Source of the DNA: Mycobacterium kansasii ATCC 12478
GTDB taxonomy: Bacteria > Actinomycetota > Actinomycetes > Mycobacteriales > Mycobacteriaceae
Direction: 5' to 3'
Length of the DNA stretch: 64,000 nucleotides
Assembly: GCF_000157895.3 (NCBI RefSeq)
Contig: NC_022663.1
Span: forward strand, 868,001 to 932,000
Part shown: one piece after another, positions 53,175 through 61,882 of the stretch
Layout: every line of letters starts with the position of its first letter
How positions within the stretch are numbered: the first letter of the stretch is position 1
The notes under the pieces: model-generated
What the model was told of the DNA's origin: nothing
Seen by the model: only the letters and a program-made list of their open reading frames with translations
Databases searched by the model: none
Translations under genes and position numbers: made by a program

Positions 53175-53225
53175 GCCACTATTCACATGTCATAATTGGA
53201 CGGTCGATGCTGCGAGGAGTTCCAG

Positions 53226-54098
53226 ATGAGTCACACCCCCCGCCCTAACCTGCCGGCCCCTTCCGGTAACGACAACGACGATCAGGGGCCGAAGGGCCGG
53301 CCGGAGGCAAACCGCCGGGCAGGCGCGATCGACTCGTTTCTCAAGTCGCCCTTCGCCGGAATTGCACCGTGGGCGCTGTTGTCAATCCTGTCCGGACCGG
53401 GCCGCTTCGAGGAAGCGGTGGTAGCCGCCCTGGGGTTCTCGTTGCTCGTCATGGTTGCTGGTCTCATCCGGGGCATCAAGGTCCACACGCTGGAGGTCTT
53501 CGGTGCGCTCTTCTTCGCGGCGCTGGCCGTCATCGGATTGGTCGCAACCGACAACGTGATCCGTTGGCTGGAACTGTGGTCCGGCGAGCTGACCAACATT
53601 TCCCTGGCCGGTTTCGCCTGGCTCACCCTGCTGATCCGCAAGCCGTTCACCATGGCCTACGCCAAAGACACGACGCCACAAGAGTATTGGGACAGCCCTC
53701 TGTTCATGCGAATCAATGCGGTGATCACCGCAGTGTGGGCAGGCGCGTTCACGTTCACGGCAGCGGTCGGCTTTGTCGGCGACTACGTCTTTCACGACCC
53801 CAGCAACTTCTGGACGGGCTGGATCCTGCAGCTGGCGGCCATCTTCTTTGCGGTGGCGGTCACCGAGTTCTACCCGGATTACGCCTCGGCCAAATTCGAC
53901 CTGGCCAACGGAGAACCGGCCCGGTTGCCGTCGACCATCGGGCTCGTCGAGTGGCTGCCCACGTTCGTCGTGGTCACCGGGATCGCGGGCCTGATCACCG
54001 ACTCCGTGGAATTCTCGGTGGGTATCGCGCTGATCGTGGCCGGCAGCGTGGCATCCGGCCTCATGGTCAAACTCTTCGCCGCGGACACGAAGCAATAA
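53226..54098 (+). CDS. Polytopic membrane protein, PadR-linked
   Basis: A 290-residue protein with a polar N-terminus (1-45) and about seven or eight transmembrane helices. Segments such as LSPGRFEEAVVAALGFSLLVMVAG and GFAWLTLLIRKPFTMAYAKDTTPQEYW show no transporter family I can name; RKPFTMAYA occurs in some intracellular-septation-like membrane proteins. ATG 53226 follows GAGGAG. Expression probably depends on the divergent PadR. Confidence 0.75.
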   Translation: MSHTPRPNLPAPSGNDNDDQGPKGRPEANRRAGAIDSFLKSPFAGIAPWALLSILSGPGRFEEAVVAALGFSLLVMVAGLIRGIKVHTLEVFGALFFAALAVIGLVATDNVIRWLELWSGELTNISLAGFAWLTLLIRKPFTMAYAKDTTPQEYWDSPLFMRINAVITAVWAGAFTFTAAVGFVGDYVFHDPSNFWTGWILQLAAIFFAVAVTEFYPDYASAKFDLANGEPARLPSTIGLVEWLPTFVVVTGIAGLITDSVEFSVGIALIVAGSVASGLMVKLFAADTKQ

Positions 54099-54112
54099 CG
54101 GCTGCCGACCCA

Positions 54113-54135
54113 GCTGCCCCAAAACGGTTGGCAGC
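54113..54135. terminator. Hairpin between convergent genes
   Basis: GCTGCC...GGCAGC with an 11-base loop, between the membrane-protein stop (54098) and the aminotransferase stop (54151). May terminate both. Confidence 0.35.
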
Positions 54136-54150
54136 GCGCGCTGCACCGAA

Positions 54151-55326
54151 TCAGAGCCGAGCTTCGCCCCACATCTTGATCCGCTGCACTCCTTCGACGA
54201 TCTTTTCGGGCGGCTCGGTGAACGACAGGCGCACCGCGCCACGATGGCCGAAGGCAGACCCCGGCACGACGGCAATGTGTTGGTCCGATAGCAGGCCGGC
54301 CGCCACGGTGTCTCCGTCCCAACGGCCGGAAAGGTCGTCGGCCAGTTCGCACCATACGAACAGACCACCGTCGGGCGTCGTCCAGCGCAGCCACGGGACA
54401 CAATCACGCAGCGCCGCGCAGAGGACATCCCGTTGGCGTGTGAGTTGTGCCGTTCGCTGCGCCAACTCGTCGCGGGGTGTTGACAAGGCGCGGGTCACCA
54501 ACGCCTGCCCGGCGGTGTTCACATTGCCGGCCATGTTCGACGCGATTCCCGAACACCGGTCAATCACGCTGGGGTGCGCGGTGATCCAGCCAACCCGATG
54601 GCCCATCAGTGCGAATGTCTTGGATGCACTGGAGATATGGACGACGTGTTCGGATTCCTCTTCGGGCAAGTGCAGGACCGACGGCGCGGGGCCGTCTTCC
54701 AGATAATATTGAAACTGGTATATCTCGTCGGCTATCAGCCAGCGACCCGTCTCTTTGGCCCATTCGCTGAGGGCCCGCACGTCCGTTGCCGGCAATACCG
54801 CCCCGGTCGGGTTTGATGGGCTGGAATACACGATCACCTTGGTCTGATCGCCTACGTGATCGATCCACTCGCCGATATCAGGCGTCCCGGACCGGTAGGG
54901 CAACACTCTTGTCGTCAGGCCCGAAAGGCGCGCGATATCAAGGTAACTCGGCCAGTAAGGGGTCGGAATCGCTATTTCGTCACCCACGTCGCACAGCGCC
55001 AGCAGCGCGATCATGATCGCCTGCTTGGCGCCGTTGGTGACGACATGATGCGCCGGGGTGGTCGGACGATCGAATTCGGCTGCATACCAGTCACTTAACG
55101 CCGTCAGAAGGGCAGGTTCACCGCGGCTACTGCCGTAGCCCGACGCGATCCTGACGTCGAAGTCGGCCAGCGCGTCGAACGTCGTGTCCGGCGGCGGAAT
55201 GGTAGGGGCACCGGCACCGAAGGAAATGACGTCCGCCCCCGACCTGCGGAGTTGCGCTACCGTGTCATTGAGCGCCAGCGTTGGCGACGGGTCCCCGGCC
55301 GATCGAGTCGAAAATGCCCTGGTGAT
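54151..55326 (-). CDS. Class I/II PLP-dependent aminotransferase, apparent ATC start
   Basis: About 391 residues if started at ATC 55326. It has fold-type I motifs: SPTLALNDTVAQLRRSG at the N-terminus, VVTNGAKQAI, YSSPSNPTGAVL, LIADEIYQF and the PLP lysine in ISSASKTFALMGHRVGW. A strong AGGAGG at 55332-55337 sits 5 bp ahead of ATC, exactly where an ATG is expected, but no ATG, GTG or TTG occurs in frame before the conserved sequence; the first ATG is at 55014, deep in the domain. Either ATC is used or an ATG was lost. Third gene of an operon with the MFS and BKACE-like genes; it overlaps the MFS end by 62 bases. Confidence 0.8.
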   Translation of the reverse strand: MTRAFSTRSAGDPSPTLALNDTVAQLRRSGADVISFGAGAPTIPPPDTTFDALADFDVRIASGYGSSRGEPALLTALSDWYAAEFDRPTTPAHHVVTNGAKQAIMIALLALCDVGDEIAIPTPYWPSYLDIARLSGLTTRVLPYRSGTPDIGEWIDHVGDQTKVIVYSSPSNPTGAVLPATDVRALSEWAKETGRWLIADEIYQFQYYLEDGPAPSVLHLPEEESEHVVHISSASKTFALMGHRVGWITAHPSVIDRCSGIASNMAGNVNTAGQALVTRALSTPRDELAQRTAQLTRQRDVLCAALRDCVPWLRWTTPDGGLFVWCELADDLSGRWDGDTVAAGLLSDQHIAVVPGSAFGHRGAVRLSFTEPPEKIVEGVQRIKMWGEARL

Positions 55327-56701
55327 GTCGACCTCCTGAGGCAGTGCTGCTGGAATGCCGAGTCAGGAATAGCACTCCAGTCAACGTGATGATCCCGGCG
55401 GCGGCGACGATCGCGATCCACGGCAAACTCGCCGGCCCGTGCGCGGCAGCCGACAGCGAATACGCCGCCCCGCAGACGGCAATGCCCATCGCTTGGCCCA
55501 ACTGACGCGCCACCGAGGCAAAGGCTCCGCTGGTGCCGGCATAGTCGACGGGAAGCTCGGACATGGCCAAGACATTGGTCGGGGTGTTGGCCATACCCAT
55601 TCCGGCCCCCAGCACCATTGCGACCACACTGACCGTCGTGACGCCGGCCGACATGGCAATCAGCACCGCGATGGACGAACTCGAGGCGAGCATCAGCAAT
55701 CCGGCCATGACAACGGCCCGAAACACCCCCGATCGCCCGATGATCACCGATGATATTCGCGCGCCGATCGCGTACCCGAACGCAAGCGGAACGAGGCTTA
55801 CACCCGCGGCTGTCACCGACAGGTGTTGGCGCGCCTGGAAGAAAACGCTGGCCAGCAGAAAGATTGCGCCGCCCACGCAGAAGTAGTTGCTGACCGCCAC
55901 ATACATCGCCGCGCGGAACCTCGGCGACCGGCAGGCCTGTTCGGGTATCGGGAACGAGCCGGTCCGCTGCCGCCTGATCGCCAGGTATCCGCCGAGGAGC
56001 GTCACCAAGATCAGCAGGCCGAACCGGGTGACATCGCTCGGCTCCCCCACCGCGATGAGCAAACCGATCAGGCCGAACATCGCCACACCCAGAACGACGA
56101 TCCCGTTCCAGTCGTGTCGCGGACAATGCTGCGGCGGGGTCGACGGGAGGAAGACGATCGCCAGCACCGCGAACACCGTTGCCAGCACTGCCGTGGCTAC
56201 CGGCAGCATTCGCCACCCCAGGTTCCCGGAGACGTAGCCGCCGGCGAGCGGCCCGGTGGCCATCCCGAGGCCCACCACGGCCCCCCACCCGCCGGTGAAG
56301 CGCTGCAGTTCTCGTGAGTCCCTGGCCAGTACCCGAACCATTGCCAAACCGACCGGCACCAGAATCGAGGCCCCGATGCCGGCCAGCACGCGGGCACCGA
56401 TCATCGCAAATGCGTTGGGAGACAATGCCGTGAGGATCGAGCCGGCGACGTAGACAGCCAGTCCGGTTACCAGCAGGCTGCGCTTGTTGAATCGGTCGCC
56501 GAGAGCGCCGGCGACAATTTCCAGAGCCGCCAGCGTCAGAATGTAACCGTTGAGAATCCACTGGCCCTGCGTGAAGGTTGCCGGCAGGGTATCGCGGATC
56601 TGAGTCAGAGAGACCTGGTATGCGGTGTTGTCGATGTTGACAATGAACGTCGCCAACGTGCAGACGGCGACCGCCATACCACGGTGGCGAGTGGTCACCA
56701 T
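55265..56701 (-). CDS. MFS drug-efflux-type transporter (EmrB/QacA, 14-TM)
   Basis: A 478-residue DHA2-type major facilitator with about 14 helices: VCTLATFIVNIDNTAYQVSLTQIRDTL (helix 1 with the D of motif D1), WILNGYILTLAALEIVAGALGDRFNKRSLLVTGLAVYVAGS (motif A GDRFNKR) and GPLAGGYVSG (motif C). ATG 56701 overlaps the upstream gene's stop by 7 bases, so translation is coupled. It likely exports a compound made or handled by its neighbours. Confidence 0.88.
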   Translation of the reverse strand: MVTTRHRGMAVAVCTLATFIVNIDNTAYQVSLTQIRDTLPATFTQGQWILNGYILTLAALEIVAGALGDRFNKRSLLVTGLAVYVAGSILTALSPNAFAMIGARVLAGIGASILVPVGLAMVRVLARDSRELQRFTGGWGAVVGLGMATGPLAGGYVSGNLGWRMLPVATAVLATVFAVLAIVFLPSTPPQHCPRHDWNGIVVLGVAMFGLIGLLIAVGEPSDVTRFGLLILVTLLGGYLAIRRQRTGSFPIPEQACRSPRFRAAMYVAVSNYFCVGGAIFLLASVFFQARQHLSVTAAGVSLVPLAFGYAIGARISSVIIGRSGVFRAVVMAGLLMLASSSSIAVLIAMSAGVTTVSVVAMVLGAGMGMANTPTNVLAMSELPVDYAGTSGAFASVARQLGQAMGIAVCGAAYSLSAAAHGPASLPWIAIVAAAGIITLTGVLFLTRHSSSTASGGRHHQGIFDSIGRGPVANAGAQ

Positions 56702-57939
56702 GCGGCGAGCGCGGTTGTCGGTGGCTCGACGAGCCTCGACAACTCGCCGAAGCCCATCCGGGACCTGACCGCGGCACGGTCGGTGAGCACGCCAGAGCCG
56801 CAACTGTCGATCATCGCTTTGACTTGGTGCGCAAGGCCCAGGTTGTCTGTCAGCGTGACCTCGCCGTCGGGAGTGACGATGTAGGGGGTGTCCTCCATCC
56901 CGGACCGGATCACGTCGACGTTGCTGTCAGCTTGAGCCGCGTAGCAGGCCAGCCGCTCGAGCGGGCCCGCGAGTTGCCCTTTGCGTTCGCCGAACTCCAG
57001 TTTCTTGATATGTGCTGTTGCGTGCTGAGGCAAAACCGCGGCGCCGACCGATACCGTTACGGCGCGGACGCGCTTTCCCGAAAGATCGAATTCCAGGGAC
57101 TTCGCCAGCGATACCGCACGACAGAATTCTTGGTAAGAATCCGGAAAAGGGAAGCGCGGCGAAAACCCGAATAGCAGTGTGATATTCAGTTGGCCCTCGG
57201 AGCCGAGCCGGATCAGCGGGTGCTCTGTAGCGAAACGCGTCATTGCATAGCTGCGGTCCAGCTGAACCCATTCCACCTCGTGCAGCAGGTGCAGCCGTCG
57301 ACGCGCGTCGACCGCCCTCCGATAAACCTGGAACTGCGTATGCGGTGACGTGCTTCCGTAGGAGCTGCCGCCGGTCGTGGAGTGAACGTCAAGCGCAGTC
57401 TCGTTGTCTTTCTTCGACGGAACATAGTGCCGGACGGCACGGCCGAATTCGGGGCGCGATGCGGCCGCGATACCGATATCGACGCCGCGACGCTCCAGGT
57501 CAAGAATTATTTGCAGCTCCACCGCGGCCTGACCGGTGACAAAGTGGGCGCCGCCCAGGTGTAGCGGCAGTGCGGACTGACTGATGCGCTCCCATTCGCC
57601 GTAACGCCTGATCGCCTCCTTGACCTCGACGCCGTTGCGGCTGGCGCCGAAGCTGATCAGCATCCCCGGAACCCGGTCCTGGATCTCGTGGCTCACCGCC
57701 GCATATAGCGCGTTGGACGTGCTTTGCTCCTGCGTTTGCGGATTCCGCGCGTGGTAATGGTAATAGCGCACCCCGATATCGAATAACGCGGCGCCTTCGG
57801 CGACGAGTTGGCCGGTGTCGGATTTGATCGTCTGTCCGCGCGACACCAGATCGATGAATGGATTGCCCGTCATGGCGTGATTACGCGGAGTGAACTTTGC
57901 GCCGGTGACCGCCGAGCCGAGAATGAGGTCGCTCGGCAT
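56695..57939 (-). CDS. BKACE (DUF849)-like beta-keto acid cleavage family protein
   Basis: A 414-residue protein. The pattern AVTGAKFTP, HYHARNPQTQEQ (HxHxR-type Zn/substrate motif), LISFGASRNG, and the C-terminal VIRSGMEDTPYI...LTDNLGLAHQVKAMIDSCG fits BKACE enzymes (such as 3-keto-5-aminohexanoate cleavage enzyme), which split a beta-keto acid with acetyl-CoA. It is longer than usual (270-310) with an insert near 180-260, so a new reaction is possible. ATG 57939 has AAAGGAGA upstream. First gene of the operon with the MFS transporter and aminotransferase. Confidence 0.65.
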   Translation of the reverse strand: MPSDLILGSAVTGAKFTPRNHAMTGNPFIDLVSRGQTIKSDTGQLVAEGAALFDIGVRYYHYHARNPQTQEQSTSNALYAAVSHEIQDRVPGMLISFGASRNGVEVKEAIRRYGEWERISQSALPLHLGGAHFVTGQAAVELQIILDLERRGVDIGIAAASRPEFGRAVRHYVPSKKDNETALDVHSTTGGSSYGSTSPHTQFQVYRRAVDARRRLHLLHEVEWVQLDRSYAMTRFATEHPLIRLGSEGQLNITLLFGFSPRFPFPDSYQEFCRAVSLAKSLEFDLSGKRVRAVTVSVGAAVLPQHATAHIKKLEFGERKGQLAGPLERLACYAAQADSNVDVIRSGMEDTPYIVTPDGEVTLTDNLGLAHQVKAMIDSCGSGVLTDRAAVRSRMGFGELSRLVEPPTTALAAW

Positions 57940-58158
57940 GTCGTGTTCTCCTTTGTCGGAATCCGTGAGGCGTTGGGTCTGCTCGTCAATCGCGAGCGGC
58001 CCCAAGCGACAGCGCGAACGAGTACGCATAACAATGACGTCACGACGGGGAAATGTCTGTCGCCTGAGCGGTCAGCACCGGGATGAATCGCCTGTCCCCC
58101 GATCGGCGGAGGACGCTCACGAAGTCATTGGGCGGCGACGAAAAACACCTTCCCGGCT

Positions 58159-58935
58159 TTACACAATTCGGCTTTCCGTATCGCCGGTATTGAACCGCCG
58201 GTCCGCAACGCCGGTGACGGCCAATACGGCTTCGGCCAGCTCCCGGCGGCATACCACCAGGTCCGGAAGCTTCGGATCCGCCCGGTTGTACACCAGGGGG
58301 GATCCGTCGATGCGGGAGGCATGCAAACCGGCGGACCGGGCCACCGCCACCGGCGCAGCGGAGTCCCATTCGTACTGGCCTCCGGCGTGCACGTACACAT
58401 CGGCAGACCCCTGCACCACCGCTGCCACCTTGGCGCCGGCAGAGCCCATTTCGACCAGCGTGCCGTGCAACGCGTCGCGCACGGCCAGCGCGATCGCGGG
58501 CGCACGGGTGCGCGACACCACGATGCGGGGTCGGCCGGATGCGGCGGGCGGCGGCTGAACGCGCGGCGTCGCCAGGGTGATGCCCTGCGCCGGCAGCGCC
58601 ACGGCACCGGCAACAAGCTCATCGGTCTGCCACAGCGCGACGTGAACCGCCCAGTCCTCACGTCCGAGTTCGGAGAACTCACGGGTACCGTCGAGCGGGT
58701 CGATGATCCACACCCGCGCCGAGCGCACCCGCACCGGGTCGTCGGCACCCTCCTCGGACAGCACCGCGTCGGCGGGACGCTGCATGGCCAGTGCTTGCAT
58801 GAGAAAGTCGTGAGATCGCTTGTCCCCCGCCGACTTTCGCTCGCTCGCCGGGGCGTCGGCGAATTCCTGCCGGACTTGGAGCAGAAGCTGTCCGGCCTCG
58901 GTGGCCAGCCGTGCGGCAAGAGCGTGATCGTCCAT
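58159..58935 (-). CDS. CysQ-like 3'(2'),5'-bisphosphate nucleotidase / inositol monophosphatase family
   Basis: A 258-residue Li+-sensitive-type phosphatase close to mycobacterial CysQ: VLSEEGADDP (metal-binding Glu), VWIIDPLDGTREFSE (DPxDGT) and GGQYEWDSAAPVAVA. CysQ removes the 3'-phosphate from PAP made during sulfate assimilation. ATG 58935 starts the family sequence; a TTG at 58974 is unlikely. Confidence 0.85.
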   Translation of the reverse strand: MDDHALAARLATEAGQLLLQVRQEFADAPASERKSAGDKRSHDFLMQALAMQRPADAVLSEEGADDPVRVRSARVWIIDPLDGTREFSELGREDWAVHVALWQTDELVAGAVALPAQGITLATPRVQPPPAASGRPRIVVSRTRAPAIALAVRDALHGTLVEMGSAGAKVAAVVQGSADVYVHAGGQYEWDSAAPVAVARSAGLHASRIDGSPLVYNRADPKLPDLVVCRRELAEAVLAVTGVADRRFNTGDTESRIV

Positions 58936-59049
58936 GGCGAACCGTTTTCCGGATGGGTTGGCAATCTTTGCCAAATTACCGCACCGCGGGTCGGCTGACC
59001 GCCGTCCGGGCGGGCCGGATCGTCATGGCAAAACGGACGCAAAGCGGAT

Positions 59050-60234
59050 TCAGAGGCCGAACTGGTCCTCGATGATGCCCAGCCACACCTGGGCGCAATC
59101 GATCGCCACCTTCTCGCTGATGAAGGCGTGCTGGGTCCCGGTGTACATGTCACGGAACGCGCGCTCGAGACGACTGCCTTCGCGGATCGAGCTCGTTCCG
59201 GCGACCAGGTGCGCCCACTCCGCGCAGCTACGCGCCGTGTCGGTGGCGAAGACCGCGGCCGCGCGGAGGTCGGCCCGCAACATCGGGGTCAGGTCGTCAC
59301 CGGCGGCGACCGCGGCTTCGGCGGTGGTGAACGCGTCGAGTACCAGAAGGCGGGCCGCCCGCCACGCCGCGACGTGATGCGCGAGCCCTTTCTGGAAGGT
59401 CGGGCGGCTGGCCAATGACGCCATGTCACTCATCCGGTACTTCGTGGCCGCCAGGTCGGCGACGTCGTCGAGCATGCTCTTGGCGACCCCGAGTGCCCAC
59501 GATGCGTGACCGGCGGCGGTAACGGGCATCAGGCCCATGCGGGTGGCCGGCGAACTCCCCCGGTACGGCTCGCGGGTAAACAGCGGAAACGTCCGGCTGT
59601 GCGGCACAAACACATCCTGGGCGCTGTAGTCATAAGACCCGGTTCCCTTGAGACCCTGCACGTACCAGCCGTCGTTGAACTGGATGTCGTCGCGCGGGAC
59701 CACGGCCACCTGCATGTCGGGGATGCCCTCGCTGATCCAGCGCATCTCGCCGTTGTCCATCGGGAAAAATCCGGCGGCGATGTACTGCGAATGGCCGGTG
59801 CCCGAGCCGAAGCTCCACGATCCGCTCAACTGGTAGCCGCCGTCGACGGCGGTCCCCTGCCCGTTGGGGAAGAATTGGCCGCCCATCGTGACATGGTTGT
59901 CGTGCGCGCTGAACACCTCGGCGAAGCCGTCGTCGGGCAGGTAGGTCGCGGCGGCGAACCGCGACGGCAGGTTCGCAATCCCGATCCAGCCGAAAGACCC
60001 ATCCTGCCAAGCCATTTCGATCCACATCTCGATCATGTCAGCCAACGGCGGCTCGACCCCGCCGGCGGCGACGGGACTGAGCGCCGACATCAGCCCGGTA
60101 GCCCACATCTCATCGACGATCGGATCGGTCAGCGTGCGCTTGCGCTCGGATTCGGCGGCCTCGGCTCGCACCAGATCCCGCATCCCGCGGGCCAATGCGA
60201 CGACCCGCCCGCTCGCTTCGGCTGTCGACGTCAT
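59050..60234 (-). CDS. Acyl-CoA dehydrogenase-like flavoprotein
   Basis: A 394-residue protein of the acyl-CoA dehydrogenase fold: MWATGLMSALSPVAAGG, QDGSFGWIGIANLPSRFAA, YQLSGSWSFGSGTGHSQYIAAG (flavin region) and GSYDYSAQDVFVPH (the G.G..D......P. loop). Like the paralog at 23861 it resembles HsaA-type flavin monooxygenases. ATG 60234 begins the family sequence. The SDR gene lies 19 bp upstream on the same strand, so the two are probably one transcript. Confidence 0.82.
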   Translation of the reverse strand: MTSTAEASGRVVALARGMRDLVRAEAAESERKRTLTDPIVDEMWATGLMSALSPVAAGGVEPPLADMIEMWIEMAWQDGSFGWIGIANLPSRFAAATYLPDDGFAEVFSAHDNHVTMGGQFFPNGQGTAVDGGYQLSGSWSFGSGTGHSQYIAAGFFPMDNGEMRWISEGIPDMQVAVVPRDDIQFNDGWYVQGLKGTGSYDYSAQDVFVPHSRTFPLFTREPYRGSSPATRMGLMPVTAAGHASWALGVAKSMLDDVADLAATKYRMSDMASLASRPTFQKGLAHHVAAWRAARLLVLDAFTTAEAAVAAGDDLTPMLRADLRAAAVFATDTARSCAEWAHLVAGTSSIREGSRLERAFRDMYTGTQHAFISEKVAIDCAQVWLGIIEDQFGL

Positions 60235-60253
60235 GGGGTTCCTATCACTCGTC

Positions 60254-61045
60254 TCACTCGGGAAAGCCGAAGAGCCGCACGACGCCGTGGTCGCGTCCGG
60301 CCGTGTAGCCGCCGTCGACGGCAATGGCCTGACCCGTGACGAAGGATGCCTGCGGCGACACCAGAAAGGCGGCCATGGCAGCGACCTCCTCCGGGCGGCC
60401 CAGCCGCCGCAGGGCATGCTCGGCGACGATCGAGGCCTGCGGGTCCTCCATGCCCGGCATACCGAAGACGCTTTCGGTCATCGGCGTGGCGATGAAGCCC
60501 GGGCAGATCGCGTTGGCGCGGATGCCGCTCGGCCCGTAGTCGAGCGCAATGTTCTTGGTCAACAACACCACACCGCCCTTGGCGGCGTTGTAGGAGCTAC
60601 CGCCGGCGGTGCCTTCCAGACCTTCGATGCTGGCCAGGGTGACGATCGAGCCGCGCTCGCCGTCGGCGCGGGGTTGCTCGATCATCCTGGCCAGCGCGGC
60701 CTTGGCCACCAGGAAGGTCGCGGTGAGGTTGATCCCGATGACCCGGTCCCACTCGGTCCGCGGCAGCAGGTGGACCGGGCCGCCGCCGGCGACCCCGGCG
60801 CAGTGGACGACGCCGTCCAGGCGGCCGGGCACGGCGTCCATGACGGCGGCGACGGCGGCTTCGTCGGTCACGTCGGCCGCAACGAAGGTGAATCGCGGGC
60901 CGAGGGTCTGGTGCGGGGCGACGAGGTCGGCGCCGACGACCGAGCCACCTTCGTCCAGAAGGCGGCGGGCGGTCGCCAGACCGATGCCCGAGGCCGCACC
61001 CGTCACGACGAATGTGCGCGCACCGGCACGTTCAGCGTGGACCAC
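60254..61045 (-). CDS. Short-chain dehydrogenase/reductase (SDR)
   Basis: A 263-residue classical SDR: cofactor motif VVTGAASGIGLA, VVHCAGVAGGG (NAG-like), catalytic Ser and YxxxK in GGSSYNAAKGGV, and PGFIATPMTE. It starts at GTG. NAD(P)(H)-dependent oxidation or reduction of an unknown alcohol or ketone. Forms a likely operon with the flavoprotein gene downstream. Confidence 0.92.
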   Translation of the reverse strand: MVHAERAGARTFVVTGAASGIGLATARRLLDEGGSVVGADLVAPHQTLGPRFTFVAADVTDEAAVAAVMDAVPGRLDGVVHCAGVAGGGPVHLLPRTEWDRVIGINLTATFLVAKAALARMIEQPRADGERGSIVTLASIEGLEGTAGGSSYNAAKGGVVLLTKNIALDYGPSGIRANAICPGFIATPMTESVFGMPGMEDPQASIVAEHALRRLGRPEEVAAMAAFLVSPQASFVTGQAIAVDGGYTAGRDHGVVRLFGFPE

Positions 61046-61102
61046 GGCCGGTCCACTCCGGACGTCGGTGGCCCGCGACCGCGAGCCGATTCTTCGGCAC
61101 CG

Positions 61103-61537
61103 CTAGCTTTCGAGCGTCTTCGCGCAGGCGGCCAGGATCGCCAGGAAGCTGGAGCGCAGCAGCGGGCGGGTGACTGCGGCCAGCAGGTTGCCGCCGGCCC
61201 GAGCCGGATGGGTGTAGGTGGTCAGCCATTCGACATGGGTACCGTTGCCCGCGGAAGTGAACGTCAACGTGCCACCCTCGTGATTGAACGGCGGAAATGA
61301 GCGCACGATGAGGTAGGTGTAGCTGTGCGGCCGATCGAAGGCCGTGATCTGCTCCCGAAACCACGTGCCCAGCGCCACCACTTCACGCACCGCACCCGGC
61401 CCCGGCGGAGACGAGTCCTTGGTGTAACCGGCCCGGAGCACCAACGGGGCGGCGGTCAGCGCGTGCGGGTCGGCCAGCCAGTCGAAGACCATTTCCACAG
61501 GCGCAGCGATGGTCCGCTCCACGTGAATCTCGACCAT
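61103..61537 (-). CDS. SRPBCC (polyketide cyclase/START-like) protein
   Basis: A 144-residue START-domain-like protein: MVEIHVERTIAAPVEMVFDWLADPHALTAAPLVLRAG, and GGTLTFTSAGNGTHVEWLTTYT in the centre. Binds a hydrophobic ligand; function unknown. ATG 61537 follows AGGAGAT. It lies 57 bp upstream of the SDR gene on the same strand and may head that operon. Confidence 0.85.
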   Translation of the reverse strand: MVEIHVERTIAAPVEMVFDWLADPHALTAAPLVLRAGYTKDSSPPGPGAVREVVALGTWFREQITAFDRPHSYTYLIVRSFPPFNHEGGTLTFTSAGNGTHVEWLTTYTHPARAGGNLLAAVTRPLLRSSFLAILAACAKTLES

Positions 61538-61882
61538 GAGATCTCCTGTCTGGCCGCAGCCGCGTACTCCCGCACATGCTAGACGCAGCAGAAATTCCAG
61601 CCGGCAAGCGCCCGCGAACCACCGGCACCATGGTCGGATGAACGTCGGGTTCCGCCGCGCCCAAGCAGCTGCCGGCTCCGCGGTGCCGGCGCCACGCTGG
61701 TCGCAGGCTTGGCTGTGGTCCGTGAGATACCAACTACAGCAAGGTGTTTCGGTGTCCCGAGATGGGAGATGCGGAGCGTCGCAGGTGCCGGCTGGACCGG
61801 CCGGCCCTCCTGCCCGGCGCAGCGGCATGGCAGGCTTGCCGTAGCAGACGCGCTCACCGTCCCGCCCCGAAGGAGCTGACTG
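61538..61882 (+). other. Intergenic stretch upstream of the haloalkane dehalogenase gene
   Basis: 345 bases between two divergent starts. Should hold both promoters. No operator or repeat was recognised. Confidence 0.4.
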
